NCBI RefSeq assembly: GCF_014529535.1
Contig: NW_023503307.1
Location: 1,357,739-1,421,738, forward strand
Reading direction: 5' to 3'
DNA length: 64,000 bases
Origin: Bradysia coprophila
Lineage: Eukaryota > Arthropoda > Insecta > Diptera > Sciaridae
Shown here piece after piece: positions 10,259-22,260 of this stretch. The translations under genes were made by a program, and so were the position numbers. Position 1 is the first letter of the stretch. Each line of letters begins with the position of its first letter. The notes below the pieces were generated by a model. That model was not told the origin of the DNA. It saw only the letters and a list, made by a program, of their open reading frames with translations, and did not search any database.

Positions 10259-13200
10259 GATACTGAAAATGTAATCAACGGGAATATAAAAATTCGCCCG
10301 CAGAAATGAGTGGAGAGGTAAGAAAACAAATCGGGTTTCGTTTTCATATTCACAAATACGTCGACACAACACTATCAACGTAGATTGTGTATATTCTCAA
10401 AAAAACATTTACCAGAATATCAGCACTTACGACTATTCTTCCATTGTTTTTTTTTTGCTTGCTGTATTCATTTTTCTTTCCCCAGCATTTTTCACCGATT
10501 TACCTTCCATGTCTTTAAACTGAATAAAATGATTAAACTCAAACTGTTGTGTATATTTGTGAAAAGGAACACCGAATCAAAACGTGCTTTTTTTGAGCGC
10601 GCGAAAGAGAAATAGCTAGACTGTGTGCTATGATGTACATAATATTTTCATCAATGTGTCCCGGTTACTTGCATGACCTTTCTCTCTATGACATTGTTAC
10701 TTTTCTTCTGTGTTGAAATTGTCGACCTCTATACACATTTCTCATGAAACTAAAGGAAAAGCGGCTAAGAGTCGCTGTTCATATTCCATATATATCCATA
10801 TATATGCAACCATAAAACGTATAAAGCAATAGCAACAACAATAAATTGGTTGGTGAGATTAATTTTTGCTCAATACCTGTGATGACAATGAAATTACATG
10901 AGATGCATTCGGTGGATTCGTGTACCCATTGCATTTAACGATGTATATATGCACATATATAGATATAAAGTATTGTGCGGTATGCAATTCCATTTAAATG
11001 CATCTCAGTCTGTCAGCATTTCTAATTGTTGTTTATGATAGATATTAAAATGAATGAAATGTGTGCAACTGGATCTTTAATTATTATTAATTGGGGGGGA
11101 AACAAACAATAACAAAAGAAATTTGGAATTCAAATGATATTAAATTCAATCCGGAATTTCTGAATAATAAGAGTATCTGGGGTCCCCGAAAAAAAAAACA
11201 ATTGAATTATGGAAAACTTCTCAATTACAATTTCAAACATGCATATGAATGTGCGCGCTTATCTGTACGAAATCATTACGAATTAGAGAAAGTTTTTTTT
11301 CTTCATCGCCAACAATATCATTCCTCAAATGCAACAGGATATTATTCTAATAAAATGAGGTTCGTGGCTATTGATGTCTATTATCTTTTTATTGTACAAA
11401 AATTTTAATAAAAGAAATAAAAATTAACTTCTCTCCGTACGTATTCATATCAATACATATTAATGACGAGGAGTAAAGGTTGCAATAAATTTTTTTTCAG
11501 CTATTTGCATATTTTGGCCTACATGTTATTCCAATGTAATTTACAACTGCCCTTTAGCAAATAGATGCTTGCAGCAGAGGTCTGTGTCGAGGCTTTAGAA
11601 ATTGTATATGTAGGTTAAGCATGCAAAACGGTGTGTAAGTAAATAGTTTTTAGTGCGAACGTTATTACGAATTCAAATAATTGAGGTATGGTAAATGGTT
11701 GATGGCATTTAATCAGGCTGGAAGTAAATTCTTCAATGATAATGTATTTCGACATAAATTACAGCCATTTGTGCTGGCAGCTTTATTCTTAGTTTCGTAT
11801 TAAAATAGAAAAAGAAAAACAAGTAAATAGCCTCGTTCTCACTATTAACCTTACTTAAGGGGATAAGAGACTGATCTTCCATTACATTTTTACAATTGAC
11901 TTGTTAAGTGTTACTCTAATTTTCTCATTCAAGTAATTTGTTTCATTGTTTACCATAGTGAGGATAATATTCTAGATTACTCATTTCATATTGCAATTGT
12001 TCCTGTACGACTTGGCCTCACCACTTGGGTGGGTCAAGTCCCTTGATTGATATTTTTTCAATAGACTTTTGTATTTATAAGAATTGAGATTGATCTTATC
12101 TGGACAGTGAGTTTTGTTAGCAGCGAATAGCTTCACATTTCTTCCAAAACGATCTGGAACTGTAGGACGACAAAGATACAAAAGTTTTAGTTGCGACTAC
12201 TCTAGTCTTAAAACCACAAACCATTCTTCAATACTTTGTAAAACTAACTTTTAAGAACACAAAACTATATTTAGATGAATTGAATGTATCATCTTTAAAA
12301 AACCATTTTCTAATTTAAGTCCTTAAAAATTAAGTCTTAAACAAAGGGACAATTTTTTTGTATACTTAAAAGGCGAGGAGAAAACTACGAAGGAAAATAC
12401 TGGGACAGGTGCTATTGGTGACCACGAAGGAAATTGTAAATAGTACGCCAATAGAAGGAAATAGTTCGCCATTAGAAGAAAATAGTAGATCAATCGATGT
12501 ACCAATAGACGTCACTAGACTTACGTAACACCAAGTTTGATCGCGTAGTTTACCCTCATGTAAAGCGCTGCAGCAAGAAGAATTCACAATCGTTAAAGCT
12601 TGGAACACAGCTAACTAAAGTTATCGTTTTCCCATTCGGGAATTTCTCGCAGATCGTACGTTTTCATACTTGACCTGAAGAATTCGATTTTTCATCAAAT
12701 TATTTTAGTTAGCCTCAGTTAGCAAGAAAAAAAAATTCTTATAAAACTCCCACGTCGCTACTTAACGTATATTGTTACGAACATTTCAAGTGATTTTCTG
12801 TCGTAAGACCCTGTCTTTCAGTAACTATTGAAAAATGTGCAGTTTATTTGTTTTGATCAAGCTGGTCCACAAACACACCCACTTCGTTTAGTAAACAAAG
12901 CAAACACAAGCTACTGCTACACACAGAGTTTCTGCAACGATGACTTCATTTAAACGCGTATATATAACAATTATCAATGTATGCACATGCCCGGACTGGC
13001 CATAGAGGACGGCTGGCCCGATCAACGACTGGCACTACAAATAATATTTTTTGTTGGCGTCATAATTCCGTAAGATATTCAGTTGTGTCAAAAGCTAAAT
13101 GCATCGTTTGGAGTCTGTTTAATTTTGTTACTCAGAAACCAGAATTCGTGAATTTAATTCCCTAAACTAGGCCCTGTCAACATTGAAGAACTAAAACACA

Positions 13201-13742
13201 ATCCACCGATCTTTAGATCATATCAACCATTGTAGACATTCTGGGTCGCTGTTAAAAAAATTTGCAAATCAAAAGTGTGTACGTGTAGGTAGTAGGTAAT
13301 ACCAACAAGCATTATCTGAAAGTCCAAACTCGATTTCAAAATTCGTTTAGGTTTCGAATTATGATTAAAAACAAAAAAAACCCATTACATGCATTACTGT
13401 GTTTGTTTGCTGATTACAACAGAAGTGGGTTAATTACTTAATAAGAAATGTATTGTACTCGGCGAACGTTCGTTCTAATTTTTTTTTTAATTTTTAATCT
13501 ATTGATGAGATATTAAAAAGTGCATTCTCCTCTTCTCTTTTTCCTATCAGAACGATTGCAATCAATCAATGACGGCACTTCGTTTAATTTAAATATGGTT
13601 TAACCGAATATACTTATGTACACACGAAACCATCTCATGTTAATTATTCATGGCAAAACAGTATGTTAGTATTTAGGTATAATAGAGCATTTAAGCAAAA
13701 ATTAATCGGTTGTAAATTGCATTTTGCTGTAAAAACGTTTTT
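10259..13742. other. Upstream intergenic region of Osiris gene A
   Basis: About 3.5 kb without a supportable gene. Several frames of 60-105 codons occur but lack signal peptides, splice context or family motifs. At 12380-12530 the plus strand has a loosely repeated GAAGGAAAT / CGCCAATAG motif. Upstream enhancers of gene A would be expected here but cannot be pointed to. Confidence 0.4.
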
Positions 13743-14045
13743 AGTCCCGTACGAAGTACAAAGGGGTTCATTGGATTACGATGCCGTGTGGAATTGATGG
13801 AATTCGAAGCAGACGGTCAGGGCAAAGTGGTTGTCTATGGCTCATACATAACGAATCTGCAATAAAAATTTTGTGTCCGTCTATATCTTGAATAAATCAA
13901 ATCCGATTTCAAATTTCTTTTTTTCCATGAAAGGTAGGCGAAATGGTCAAAATAATTAGGCTAAATTCGAAGATGGGCATATTCGGTCGGCCCTTTGTGA
14001 GTCAGGGCCAGCTAAGCGCCCATTGAAAATTGTTCATGGCATATA
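13743..14045. repeat. Dispersed repeat family B, copy 1 (partial)
   Basis: It starts with CCCGTACGAAGTAC and shares an ordered series of blocks with 27694-28911: TGGTTGTCTA, CTAA(G/A)TTCGAAGATG and a GTC(G)GCCC block. It lacks the right end. No coding capacity. Confidence 0.75.
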
Positions 14046-14225
14046 TTCGCGATTTTTTTGTCGAAATCCAAGGCCAATTACCTAAATTTCAAGATCTAAC
14101 ACTTTCAGAGTGAAGACAAAGGATCATTCTAGAGTGCCCTAAACTTCAATACTTTTGGGATCCCGAGTCCTAGATCCTTGAAATTGCTTCAACGCAAGTC
14201 GTTTTTTCCGAATCATGACCTTACC

Positions 14226-14437
14226 CAACGCACTGCTCCTAGCATGAACATAAGAAATATTTGGAGGCTGATGAAGTCACAGTAGGCACTGCGTTTCTTT
14301 CGTGAAGATAGGTGACTTGTTTTAGTTGTGTGAGTTCAAACACACAATACAATCAATCTCAAGCGGTAACTCTCATCACAAAAGCCTCCAAATTCGACGT
14401 TTGTCAATGTAGTGTTCATGCTAGGAGCAGTGCGTTG
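14226..14437. mobile_element. MITE with CAACGCAC ends and exact 7-bp target duplication
   Basis: Perfect 25-bp terminal inverted repeats, starting CAACGCACTGCTCCTAGC, are bounded by the direct repeat CCTTACC at 14219-14225 and 14438-14444. A second inner inverted repeat (TTTGGAGGCT) is present. The length is 212 bp. It belongs with 32995-33413, 35792-35952 and 47929-48081. Confidence 0.93.
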
Positions 14438-14444
14438 CCTTACC

Positions 14445-15119
14445 AAGTAGAGTAAATCTCGCAATATAATGAAACTGTAATAGTATCACAAATATTGGGT
14501 CAAAAATTCACGTTTTTTTCTTGGTTTTTCCTCACAACGCGTTCATGTTCTAACGATCTTCCAAGGGAAGTGAAAAGTGAGAATAATGAGAGGACATTCG
14601 AGTGTAAATTGAAAGAATACCTGAATGAAACTATAGAATTGTGATGTAAATTTGAATTGTAGTGTTCATTTTTCAATGTCTGTGATTATGGAACTTTGCA
14701 TTTGAAAATAGCTATTTGCTAAATAAATTTGTTTGATTTGATTTGTTCTTCAAGAAGAATTTCAAGAAAAAATTGTTTCGGATTCATTCTACAAACTTCA
14801 AACTTAAAATCCCGAAAAATACGAGCGAAACCTTTTTATAACTTTACTTGATTTTTTTTTGTGGGAAAGTTTTGCGAATTAATCACGAAAACTCTGGTTA
14901 TATCATATATCTCTCATTCATATATGGTTATATGTTATCATAAGCTTGCCACCTCGCCTCGCTCGCCGTTTCTAACTACACATTACTTAGAAAATAATAT
15001 TCTTGAGGAAATGTTGAAAACATTTTATTTGATTTGGTTGACAATGTAGGAAACAATTTCTTTAATACATTTTTCATGCGGCGCTGCAAGGCGCTGTAAA
15101 TGCTAATCCGGCCCTGGCA
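14445..15119. other. Intergenic, no gene seen
   Basis: No gene is supported. A short GC-rich phrase (CACCTCGCCTCGCTCGCC, from 14948) resembles the mini-hairpins found in other repeats of the window. Confidence 0.4.
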
Positions 15120-15460
15120 ATAGACTTACTGTCAAAGTAGAGTGACAGACGCACTAGGGTCACGTACACAATAGATATACGGGTTCGTACGGGACTCAGT
15201 CGCAGCAAACGCTCCGACTGTTCTGATGGCTCGTTTTTTCTCCTCTCCTTCAAAGTCGATTCACGCTATATTTAAAGTCTTTCACTCCCAATGCCAATAA
15301 ATATATTTCAATTCAACCTATGGAATTTACTGGGACAAAATCGTGATAAAAATATCTACTTAAAATGCACAAATATAATAGAAGCCATAGAAACCATCAA
15401 CGAAATGTTATTAGAAACGGAAAATGCATTCATCAATATAAGGAACTCGCTATCCATTTA
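15120..15460 (+). mobile_element. Possible LTR-retrotransposon remnant (LTR end and leader)
   Basis: The arrangement of a TATA-like ATATTTAA, an AATAAA at 15297, then TACTGGGACAAAATCGTGAT resembles an LTR 3' end followed by a primer-binding region. A short open stretch follows, ending at the TAA at 15460. There is no second LTR, no gag/pol and no target duplication. This is a weak call from layout alone. Confidence 0.25.
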
Positions 15461-16741
15461 AGTGGGATTTTTTTTCTTCTTCTTTATTGTGCGAAACGAG
15501 CCGAACAACATGATTAAACATCCATAACAACATTGAGTTTACTTTTTTTTTAAACTTCTGCACATGAAAAAAACACGAAAAGATTCTCTTTCAGTGGAAA
15601 TTATGTTCATATGTTCGTAATGCAACGAGCTGAAAGTTCAACAAAGAAATTGATAACTTAGATCATCAGAATAGTTTAGTATCAAAGATAGTTTTGTAAA
15701 AGGTGAAAGTTGTTGTGGTTATTTCGATTATTATACAAAATCTGCAATGATCGTGAAATGTTTTTCATAATGTACCATAACATAATTGAGAGGAGGTTGG
15801 CGAAATATTTATGTATTTTTTTGAATGGAAATGTGTACATTGTGGTGGGCATTATATATGGGAATTTTTAGAAGAAAAAACATTTCTCTTCAAAATTGTA
15901 GTTTTTTTATTAGAAAATTGTGAGAAGTATCAATGAGTGATGCTAATTGCCGTATTTGGACTTAAGAATTTCGTTTTTTTTTTCTTCGTTCGCATTTTAG
16001 TTTGTGGAAAACGGTTTGTATCCATTCAACAAATCTAGATTTCTTAGATTATCTTTAATCACTTGATGTTTTGGCTTGACCTTGAAGTGATCATTCCGGT
16101 AATGTTGTTCAGTTGTTGTGTCTCGTTGGCTAAAATACTTAAATACTTAAAATACTTAAAGACTTTCCGGCTATTTTTGTTAGGTACACGGCTATAATGA
16201 CACTCAAATGTGATATTATCTTACCAATGACTAATATCACCGAGCATGATATCAAGTTTTTACTACACCCAAAAAATTATTTTCAGCACAGCTGAACATT
16301 TTTTTTAAGCGGGACAAGTACAGATGTGCAACGTAGCAGTATAGACGTACAACTAAAATGCATTTATATTCAGCTGAGCAGGGCATCATTCTCATCTATC
16401 TTGTACATATTATAGCTTAATAGACAATAGTACTGTTCAACTACCACGAAAAATGCATCATAACTGCACTTAGTGTGGTCAGTATGTAAAATCTACATAT
16501 GGGTAATTCCAGATAATTTGTGACTGTTCGAAATATTTTCACCAATTGAAATGCGATTTCGGCAAATTTTTTTTTTCTTTGAAAGCTGTTGACCAGACGC
16601 ATCGTTTACCATAAAAATGTATGCTTGTTTTCAGCAAATTTTTGAAAATTTTAGTTTATTTCACGAAACCTGAACCGATTTCACTAAACTTTTTTTGCAG
16701 AAAGCTATTGGTAAGACGCGTAGTTTGACACCAATATGAGG
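15461..16741. other. Intergenic, no gene seen
   Basis: AT-rich DNA with no supportable gene. At 16570-16730 two related phrases (AAAGCTGTTGACCAGACGC and AAAGCTATTGGTAAGACGC) lie about 125 bp apart, suggesting an old internal duplication or repeat. Confidence 0.4.
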
Positions 16742-17345
16742 TCATTGTAAAATGCGGTCTCGGGAGAACTCTTTTTCCGACTCGGATTCACTCAAATCCC
16801 ATTGAGGATGATCTGTCGGTACAGCCGGTGCTTCGTTCACATCCAATTTTAGTTCTTGCTGTTGATCCATTCCCATGCATACACAAAATGTGTAAACCGC
16901 TGGCCATCGTGGTGCTGTAAATTTAAGCTGAATTTCTTCGGTATCCTCTAAATTGGTGACGTGATACGGGGCAGTCAGTAGCGTTTGTGATTTCCGATCA
17001 CAAATGTACGTCCACCAGTATTCTTGTTTGTCTTCTGGGAAGCCATGGAAGCCACGCTATGGGACAATTTTGATTTTCCTCCTAATTTTTCGCGTTTATT
17101 CAATTTCTGTTGACATTTCCTCCTTCTCTTTATTTTCACCCTCGTCACCGATTCTTTCTGCCACCGATTCGGAGTCCTTTGCCTTTTCAGCCACTTCCTA
17201 AGCTTTTTCAGCCACTTTCACCTCCTTTGCAACCTCCGCCTGTTTCATGACTTGTTGTTGCGGCCGCGATTTTTTCGAACCTTTCTGCTTATTTTTCGTT
17301 GAGATCGGGAAGCTGAAGAATCTTGGAAACGGCTCACACTTGAAT
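16742..17345 (-). pseudogene. SEC63 pseudogene fragment (C-terminal part)
   Basis: Reading the minus strand from about 17050 to 16742 gives a 100-codon stretch matching the C-terminus of the ER translocon protein SEC63. It has FPEDKQEYWWTYICDRKSQT, APYHVTNLEDTEEIQLKF, then DHPQWDLSESESE and a TGA at 16742-16744. Upstream (17340-17060) is a Lys/Glu-rich linker like that of SEC63, broken by in-frame stops (after VAEKA, after MSTEIE, and a TAG before GFHGF). About ten residues expected before MGMDQQ are missing. It lacks introns and the N-terminal J-domain and membrane segments. It is therefore a non-functional copy, probably moved by retroposition or captured by a transposon. Family identity rests on my recall of SEC63 and is strong for the C-terminal 100 residues. 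Confidence 0.88.
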
Positions 17346-17354
17346 GTGTTGAAA

Positions 17355-17830
17355 ATGGAGAAAGAATTGGAAAAGTTAACTTCAATCAACGAACAGCTTA
17401 ACACAGAACTTTCTGCGAAAAAATTAGAAAAAGATTTACTGCTAGCCAAGGAAGTGGAATCGATGCCACCGGATATGAGAAATTACAACCATCGAAAAAC
17501 AAATCAAATTTGGCTATTCGTCAAATGGAAAAGGATTTAAAGAAACTGGAGCTGGCCAACGAACATCTTTCGATGCGTCTCATCGACAAGGAATCCGAAT
17601 TGAAACACTTGCCCATATCAACGGATATCGTTAATATTCTCAAGCAAAATGAGGAGCTGCAGATGCTGAATAGGAATTTGACTGTCGTAACGAATTGAAA
17701 ACATCAGAAAATCCTGACCGATCAAACGAACCAAATATGAAGGAGGAATTCAATCACAAGACACTGAGAATCGAGTACATTTGGAAGCAATCGAAATATC
17801 CATTCAATAAAAATAATAAACAATTCCTCA
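17355..17830 (+). pseudogene. Coiled-coil protein gene fragment, frameshifted
   Basis: The plus strand from 17355 encodes a coiled-coil-like stretch starting MEKELEKLTSINEQLN. After a frame change near 17485 it continues QMEKDLKKLELANEHL and ELKHLPISTDIVNIL, and after another change near 17690 as RNELKTSENPDRSN, ending in AATAAA-containing sequence at about 17808. Two frameshifts in 155 codons and no splice sites indicate a decayed, probably processed copy. I do not recognise the parent. It lies head-to-head with the SEC63 fragment, only about 10 bp away. Confidence 0.7.
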
Positions 17831-17959
17831 CCCATTGTTGTTGTTGTCGTTGTACGTTTTATTTCTGATGGAAATTTTGTTTAATGTTTTTTGTTGATTT
17901 CGATCAAAAAATATTATTTTCAACCACGGCAACTAACTTTACGTCAAAAGAAAAAAAAA

Positions 17960-18056
17960 CACTCCGAGAATGTTTTGCCACTTTTTGCTCAAAAAATAAT
18001 TCCTAGAATTTTGCTGATGTAAAAAGTGGCTGGGATGGCAAAACATTTTCGGAGTG
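17960..18056. mobile_element. 97-bp foldback (MITE-like)
   Basis: Arms 17960-17979 (CACTCCGAGAATGTTTTGCC) and 18037-18056 are inverted with one mismatch, and inner ACTTTTTG / AAAAAGT sequences extend the stem. No clear target duplication. It lies just past the gene-fragment pair. Confidence 0.75.
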
Positions 18057-20170
18057 ATTTTTTAAATGTAGATGCATTTAGGTGTTGGAATGTTTCAGAA
18101 ACTGGAGAATTGAAAAGATAGTTTGGTCACGAATCGTAAACGGTAATACGTTTCGTTCGCACTTCGTTGAATAAAAGAAAAATTGGAGATTAAGTATCCT
18201 GACAAACAAGGTGTTAGAATGATGCCAATCAATTGTTGAAGGCCCTTTTCGACTACAGAAATGTGTTGCCAAATTAAAAAACTTCGACAAAAATTGAGTT
18301 TCGCAATTTTCTTTTTATTTGATTTTATTTCCGATCAATTATAAGCTAACATTGCCACTCCATAGTTATGCTAAATCAGCGAAAAATTTCCTTGCATTTG
18401 CGTACTTCGATTATCGATTATGGTAAATTGTGACGCTGTTACTTTAGTTTATTATGCTTTTCATCGTATTTCATACAGTCAAAATCTTCGAAATAATTGA
18501 TATTCCAAATCAGAAATCATGGAGCATTTCACTTTTCCGTTAGTGTATCTCCGTGTATCACGCGTAACTTTACAATGTTGCTAGCGAATAAGCAATGCTA
18601 TTGGAATTGTTATTGTAACTTAACTACCGCGAAATGTAATAAAGCAGTTAATGAAGTAAAAGATTTATTTATCAAATAACTAGGCGATAATTCAAATGAC
18701 CGACAACAAAATAACTGTTGCAAATCGTGTCAGCTTCTACCTATCGTAGGAATAGATAAAAAAAATGATTTTCTTAATTTTGTTTGTTTGTTCCTATTAA
18801 ATTATTCCGCCTATTTATCGCGTCATTATACTTTCATCGAAATTGGAATATTTCTGTAATTGTGCAATTAACATTATCGTGCATTTTGATTGACGTTGAG
18901 GCTGATTTAACTTGAATGCACTTTTCACACAAATATAAATTTTGTTCCGTTTTGGATTATCAAATCGGCGGCTGATATTTTCGAATTAATTACCCTGAAA
19001 CAATTGCCAGATGGGAATCTCTTTCTATTTTTAATCGATGTAAAATATACTTTTCTCAGTAATGGATATAAAATGCAACATACCTAGGTAATGTACCGTA
19101 CTTTTTTCTCATTTAATTTACTTCAACATAGTTTCGAAGGTTCTGTGTGGTTTCATGATATTCATCTATTTATTAAGACGATACTGGTACACACGATGAA
19201 AGCATAAATTTTGAAAATTTAGAATAGAAAAATCAATCGTTTTTGAAATTGTTTCCTAACCAGCCATTAAATGGGTACATCGATATGATTACAGAGACTG
19301 TAAATAAATCTTGTAAAACGTTAAGACAACATGAAAAATATGACTCGAAATATTCCAGACACTGATGCATGATAATTGTGTATAAACGATTGACATCAAT
19401 CCTTGCTTTTCTTTATGAAAATCAGCGTATATGAGATACAACAGGTCACAGTTCATTTATTTCCATTTTTTTCCTAAAACAAGTATAATATTGGGATATT
19501 TATCGGATGTGGGCAGTGAGGTCATTTTCTTTTTGATGGAATTCTAGTCAAATGTACAACAATAACGTTGGCGAAGTACCATAGTATAAAAGAAAGATTT
19601 TCTTAATTCTTCGATTCATATTAATGCATTGTACACGTTGTAATTAAACGCTGCAAACCAAGTGTATGAAGTGGAACGCTGCAAACATATAATCATTACA
19701 TTTCGTTTTAATGATCACTCTCACCGCTAACATTTATTTCATAGGTAGATTTCGGTTTATTGTTTTCGTTTTAGGATTGTTTTAGGAAAAATTCTTGGAG
19801 AAATTACTGTTCAGTAAATATCGGTGGAAAAAAAATTGAACGGGTTTTAACCGAATATTTACCTTAATTAAGTAAATTCTAAAGAGAATTCGATGATCAG
19901 CGACCGAAGCCAGAAATCATAAAATTTACTGCTACTTTAGTATTAAGAATGGCCTAACTTGTAAATTGTAAAATCATAAAAAGAAACGGCGTAGATTCGA
20001 TTTGTATAGCAGCAGACCCATGGTCTCAAAAAATATTGATACATTCGTTAGTTTTAACATTTGAAGTAATAGAGGAGAAAACACTGAAAACTTACATTGA
20101 GAAGTGAGTGGGTTGACAATTTTCACATTTATTGCGCAAAATTTCCATTTAGGCTCATGTAAGCAAAATA
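18057..20170. other. Intergenic, no gene seen
   Basis: Two kilobases of AT-rich DNA. Frames at 18078-18290 (minus) and 18497-18679 (plus) are short, lack splice or signal features and are judged chance. Confidence 0.4.
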
Positions 20171-20277
20171 GCTAGTTGCTAACACGTTAGTAAATGGGGG
20201 TTTTGCGCCTACGATGAATCTCACATCTAATTAAGCAAAAAATGCCATTTACTAACTAGTTAGCAAAATAGCTATTA
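20171..20277. repeat. Inverted repeat, about 30-bp arms
   Basis: TAGCTAGTTGCTAACACG plus TTAGTAAATGG on the left pairs with CCATTTACTAACTAGTTAGC on the right, with a few mismatches. Probably a small foldback element. Confidence 0.65.
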
Positions 20278-20853
20278 TATTGGCCAGGCCATGGTTTTTC
20301 TAACGTTTCAGTTAACTTCAAAGTTTTACTAAAATTTTAAAGGGAAACAATGTTCAGGTGACTGGATGATTCAAAATTCATATTAATTGATAACTAAACA
20401 TAAGGAACGATCCGACGCACTTCAAGCGTATTTTGTACATGGCCTCTTACGTAAACTCTCTGTGTAGTCAAACTCATCGAAAGTCATGAAAAAGAACAAA
20501 AACAGGATGAAAAAAGAGAAAAAAACATTGTGGGCACTCTGAGGGTTGACCTATTAAATGTTTACGAAAGAAATCGTTCTCTCCAAATAATTTCGTTATT
20601 TTCCTATTTAAATCTGCATTCTACTTTTCTCATTTCTACCATAGGTCGAGAACCCAATATCGACTTACAGTTTGTTCCGGCACTCCTCGGTTTGTTCTAA
20701 CAGGGTCGGCCGGTTCGTCTAAATCTGTACCTCTTAGTCACTGTAAATAATGTAGGAAAGTCTTAATTTTCATTAAAATATCTATTGTGACCGATCATTC
20801 AAATTTGTTCAAAACACTTTGGCCCTTTTGCAGTAACTAATTTATCAATTGAA
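20278..20853. other. Intergenic, no gene seen
   Basis: No gene. At 20413 a lone CGACGCACTTCAAGCG resembles the end of the CAACGCAC MITE family but has no partner with matching flanks. Confidence 0.4.
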
Positions 20854-21010
20854 CAAACGCTGTTCAAGTATGAGTGGTTCTCTAAATAAGGTACTGAAAC
20901 TTGACAGAGTGTCACGCAGCTGCAAAACACTGTACAAAAAACAATTCCATTCAAAATAGTACTCTATTTGGCAGCTGTCGACTATGATCGTTTTTGCTTG
21001 AAGTGCGTTG
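20854..21010. mobile_element. CAACGCAC-family MITE, diverged copy
   Basis: It aligns end to end with 47929-48081: GGTACTGAAACTT(A/G)ACAG, GTACTCTATTTGGCAGCTGTC and the right end TTTTGCTTGAAGTGCGTTG. The left end is degraded (CAAACGCTGTTCAAG) and no 7-bp duplication remains, so this is an older copy. Confidence 0.8.
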
Positions 21011-21948
21011 ATTTACCTGATTGATTCAAATAAAATTTTATATTTTTACCATCTACAAATGGCAATTATACAATCATCATAACAATTAAATCTGTTCCTT
21101 ATTTTGTTTAAGTATCACTAAGTGTTTGATACCTTAAATATTCTCCTTCATTGGCTTTTAAGGTAGTTCCTCTACTAGGTAGAGAAAATTGAACGAAAGA
21201 ATCGAATACAGGTTTTAACAATTCAAATGTCTCAATGTCATTTTTTTCAAAGAATGTCATTGTGAATTCGCAATCACACAATGAAATTCTCAGAAAAATT
21301 AGTAGTAGGCTTTGTTTTGGAAGAAAGACGTAAATTTTTTTGCTCCGCAAATATTTTTACACCAAAATTTAAAAATTTTCGGATACATTTTAAATACATT
21401 TTGATGTGGTCAAGTCGGAGATGTCAGCTTGAATTAACCGAATGTACATTGCGTACAAGGAAGATTGTGGAAAATTGCATTAAAATGCTGAACTTTGCTC
21501 TCCTCGAACTATTGAAAAACAAAACTGTATCTGGCGACAAAAAATGAATGAGTCAACTATCGAAGGATGAGTCTACAGGTGCCCGCTAAAACGTTGATAA
21601 TAGCCACAGAGGATCGGATTTGCAACTTTCAATATTTAATTTGTTACATTCTTCTGGCATTAGAAAAAAAGGAGACATTTTGAATGTTAAAGACTTTATT
21701 ACAGTAAATGTCAACGAATTTGCCATAGCTTTTTAGAAAGAAAAATGGCTTTCATTTTTCTGTCACTTTCGGAACTTGGGCTTACATTTTTCAACTTTCG
21801 TGCCAAGTAGGCAGCATATAAAACTTAATACGTAACTCTTCCTCAATCGATACGTAAATAGTGTATTACTATAAAAGGGAAGGACTTTTACTCATCGTGG
21901 TACGAAATATCAAATTATTTCCCGAGTGTAGTATGACGTTTTCCTTTA
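21011..21948. other. Intergenic, low-confidence frames only
   Basis: A plus-strand frame at 21281-21547 (88 codons, with SSRRCQLELTECTLRTRK) has no recognisable family, signal peptide or promoter. I do not call it a gene. Confidence 0.35.
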
Positions 21949-22260
21949 CGGAGGAGGGAAAGACTTTTCACTATGGACGGAAAGTCCATTTTCCCTCCCT
22001 AGTAAAGGAATAACTTGTAGTATAAAAATACCTAAGATCCTCCACTACACTTTATTAATATAATGTAAGTGGGGAGAGCGTATGCACTCTCTCCTTATAC
22101 TAACCAGTTGAGTTGAATAAACAGTTATAATACAACCATCAAAGAACATAGTTTATTCTTATACTATAAACTATTATACGGTTTTACCCCCACCACCGGC
22201 GTATAACTATTTCCCGATAACTACTATAAAACGTATAAGCTCTATTCTTTGTATGAGAGG
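21949..22260. repeat. Hairpin and LTR-like repeat debris
   Basis: TTCCTTTACGGAGGAGGGAAA-type sequence at 21949 pairs with TTTCCCTCCCTAGTAAAGGA ending near 22012. To its right, TATAAAAAT (about 22021), an AATAAA (22118) and a partly palindromic TAGTTTATTC region resemble the regulatory part of an LTR. No partner LTR or coding sequence is present. Confidence 0.35.

Noticed and set aside
18497-18679. Cysteine-containing plus frame as a second defensin-like peptide
   Set aside because: The spacing (CYWNCYC, then a lone C) does not match any CS-alpha-beta pattern and there is no signal peptide.
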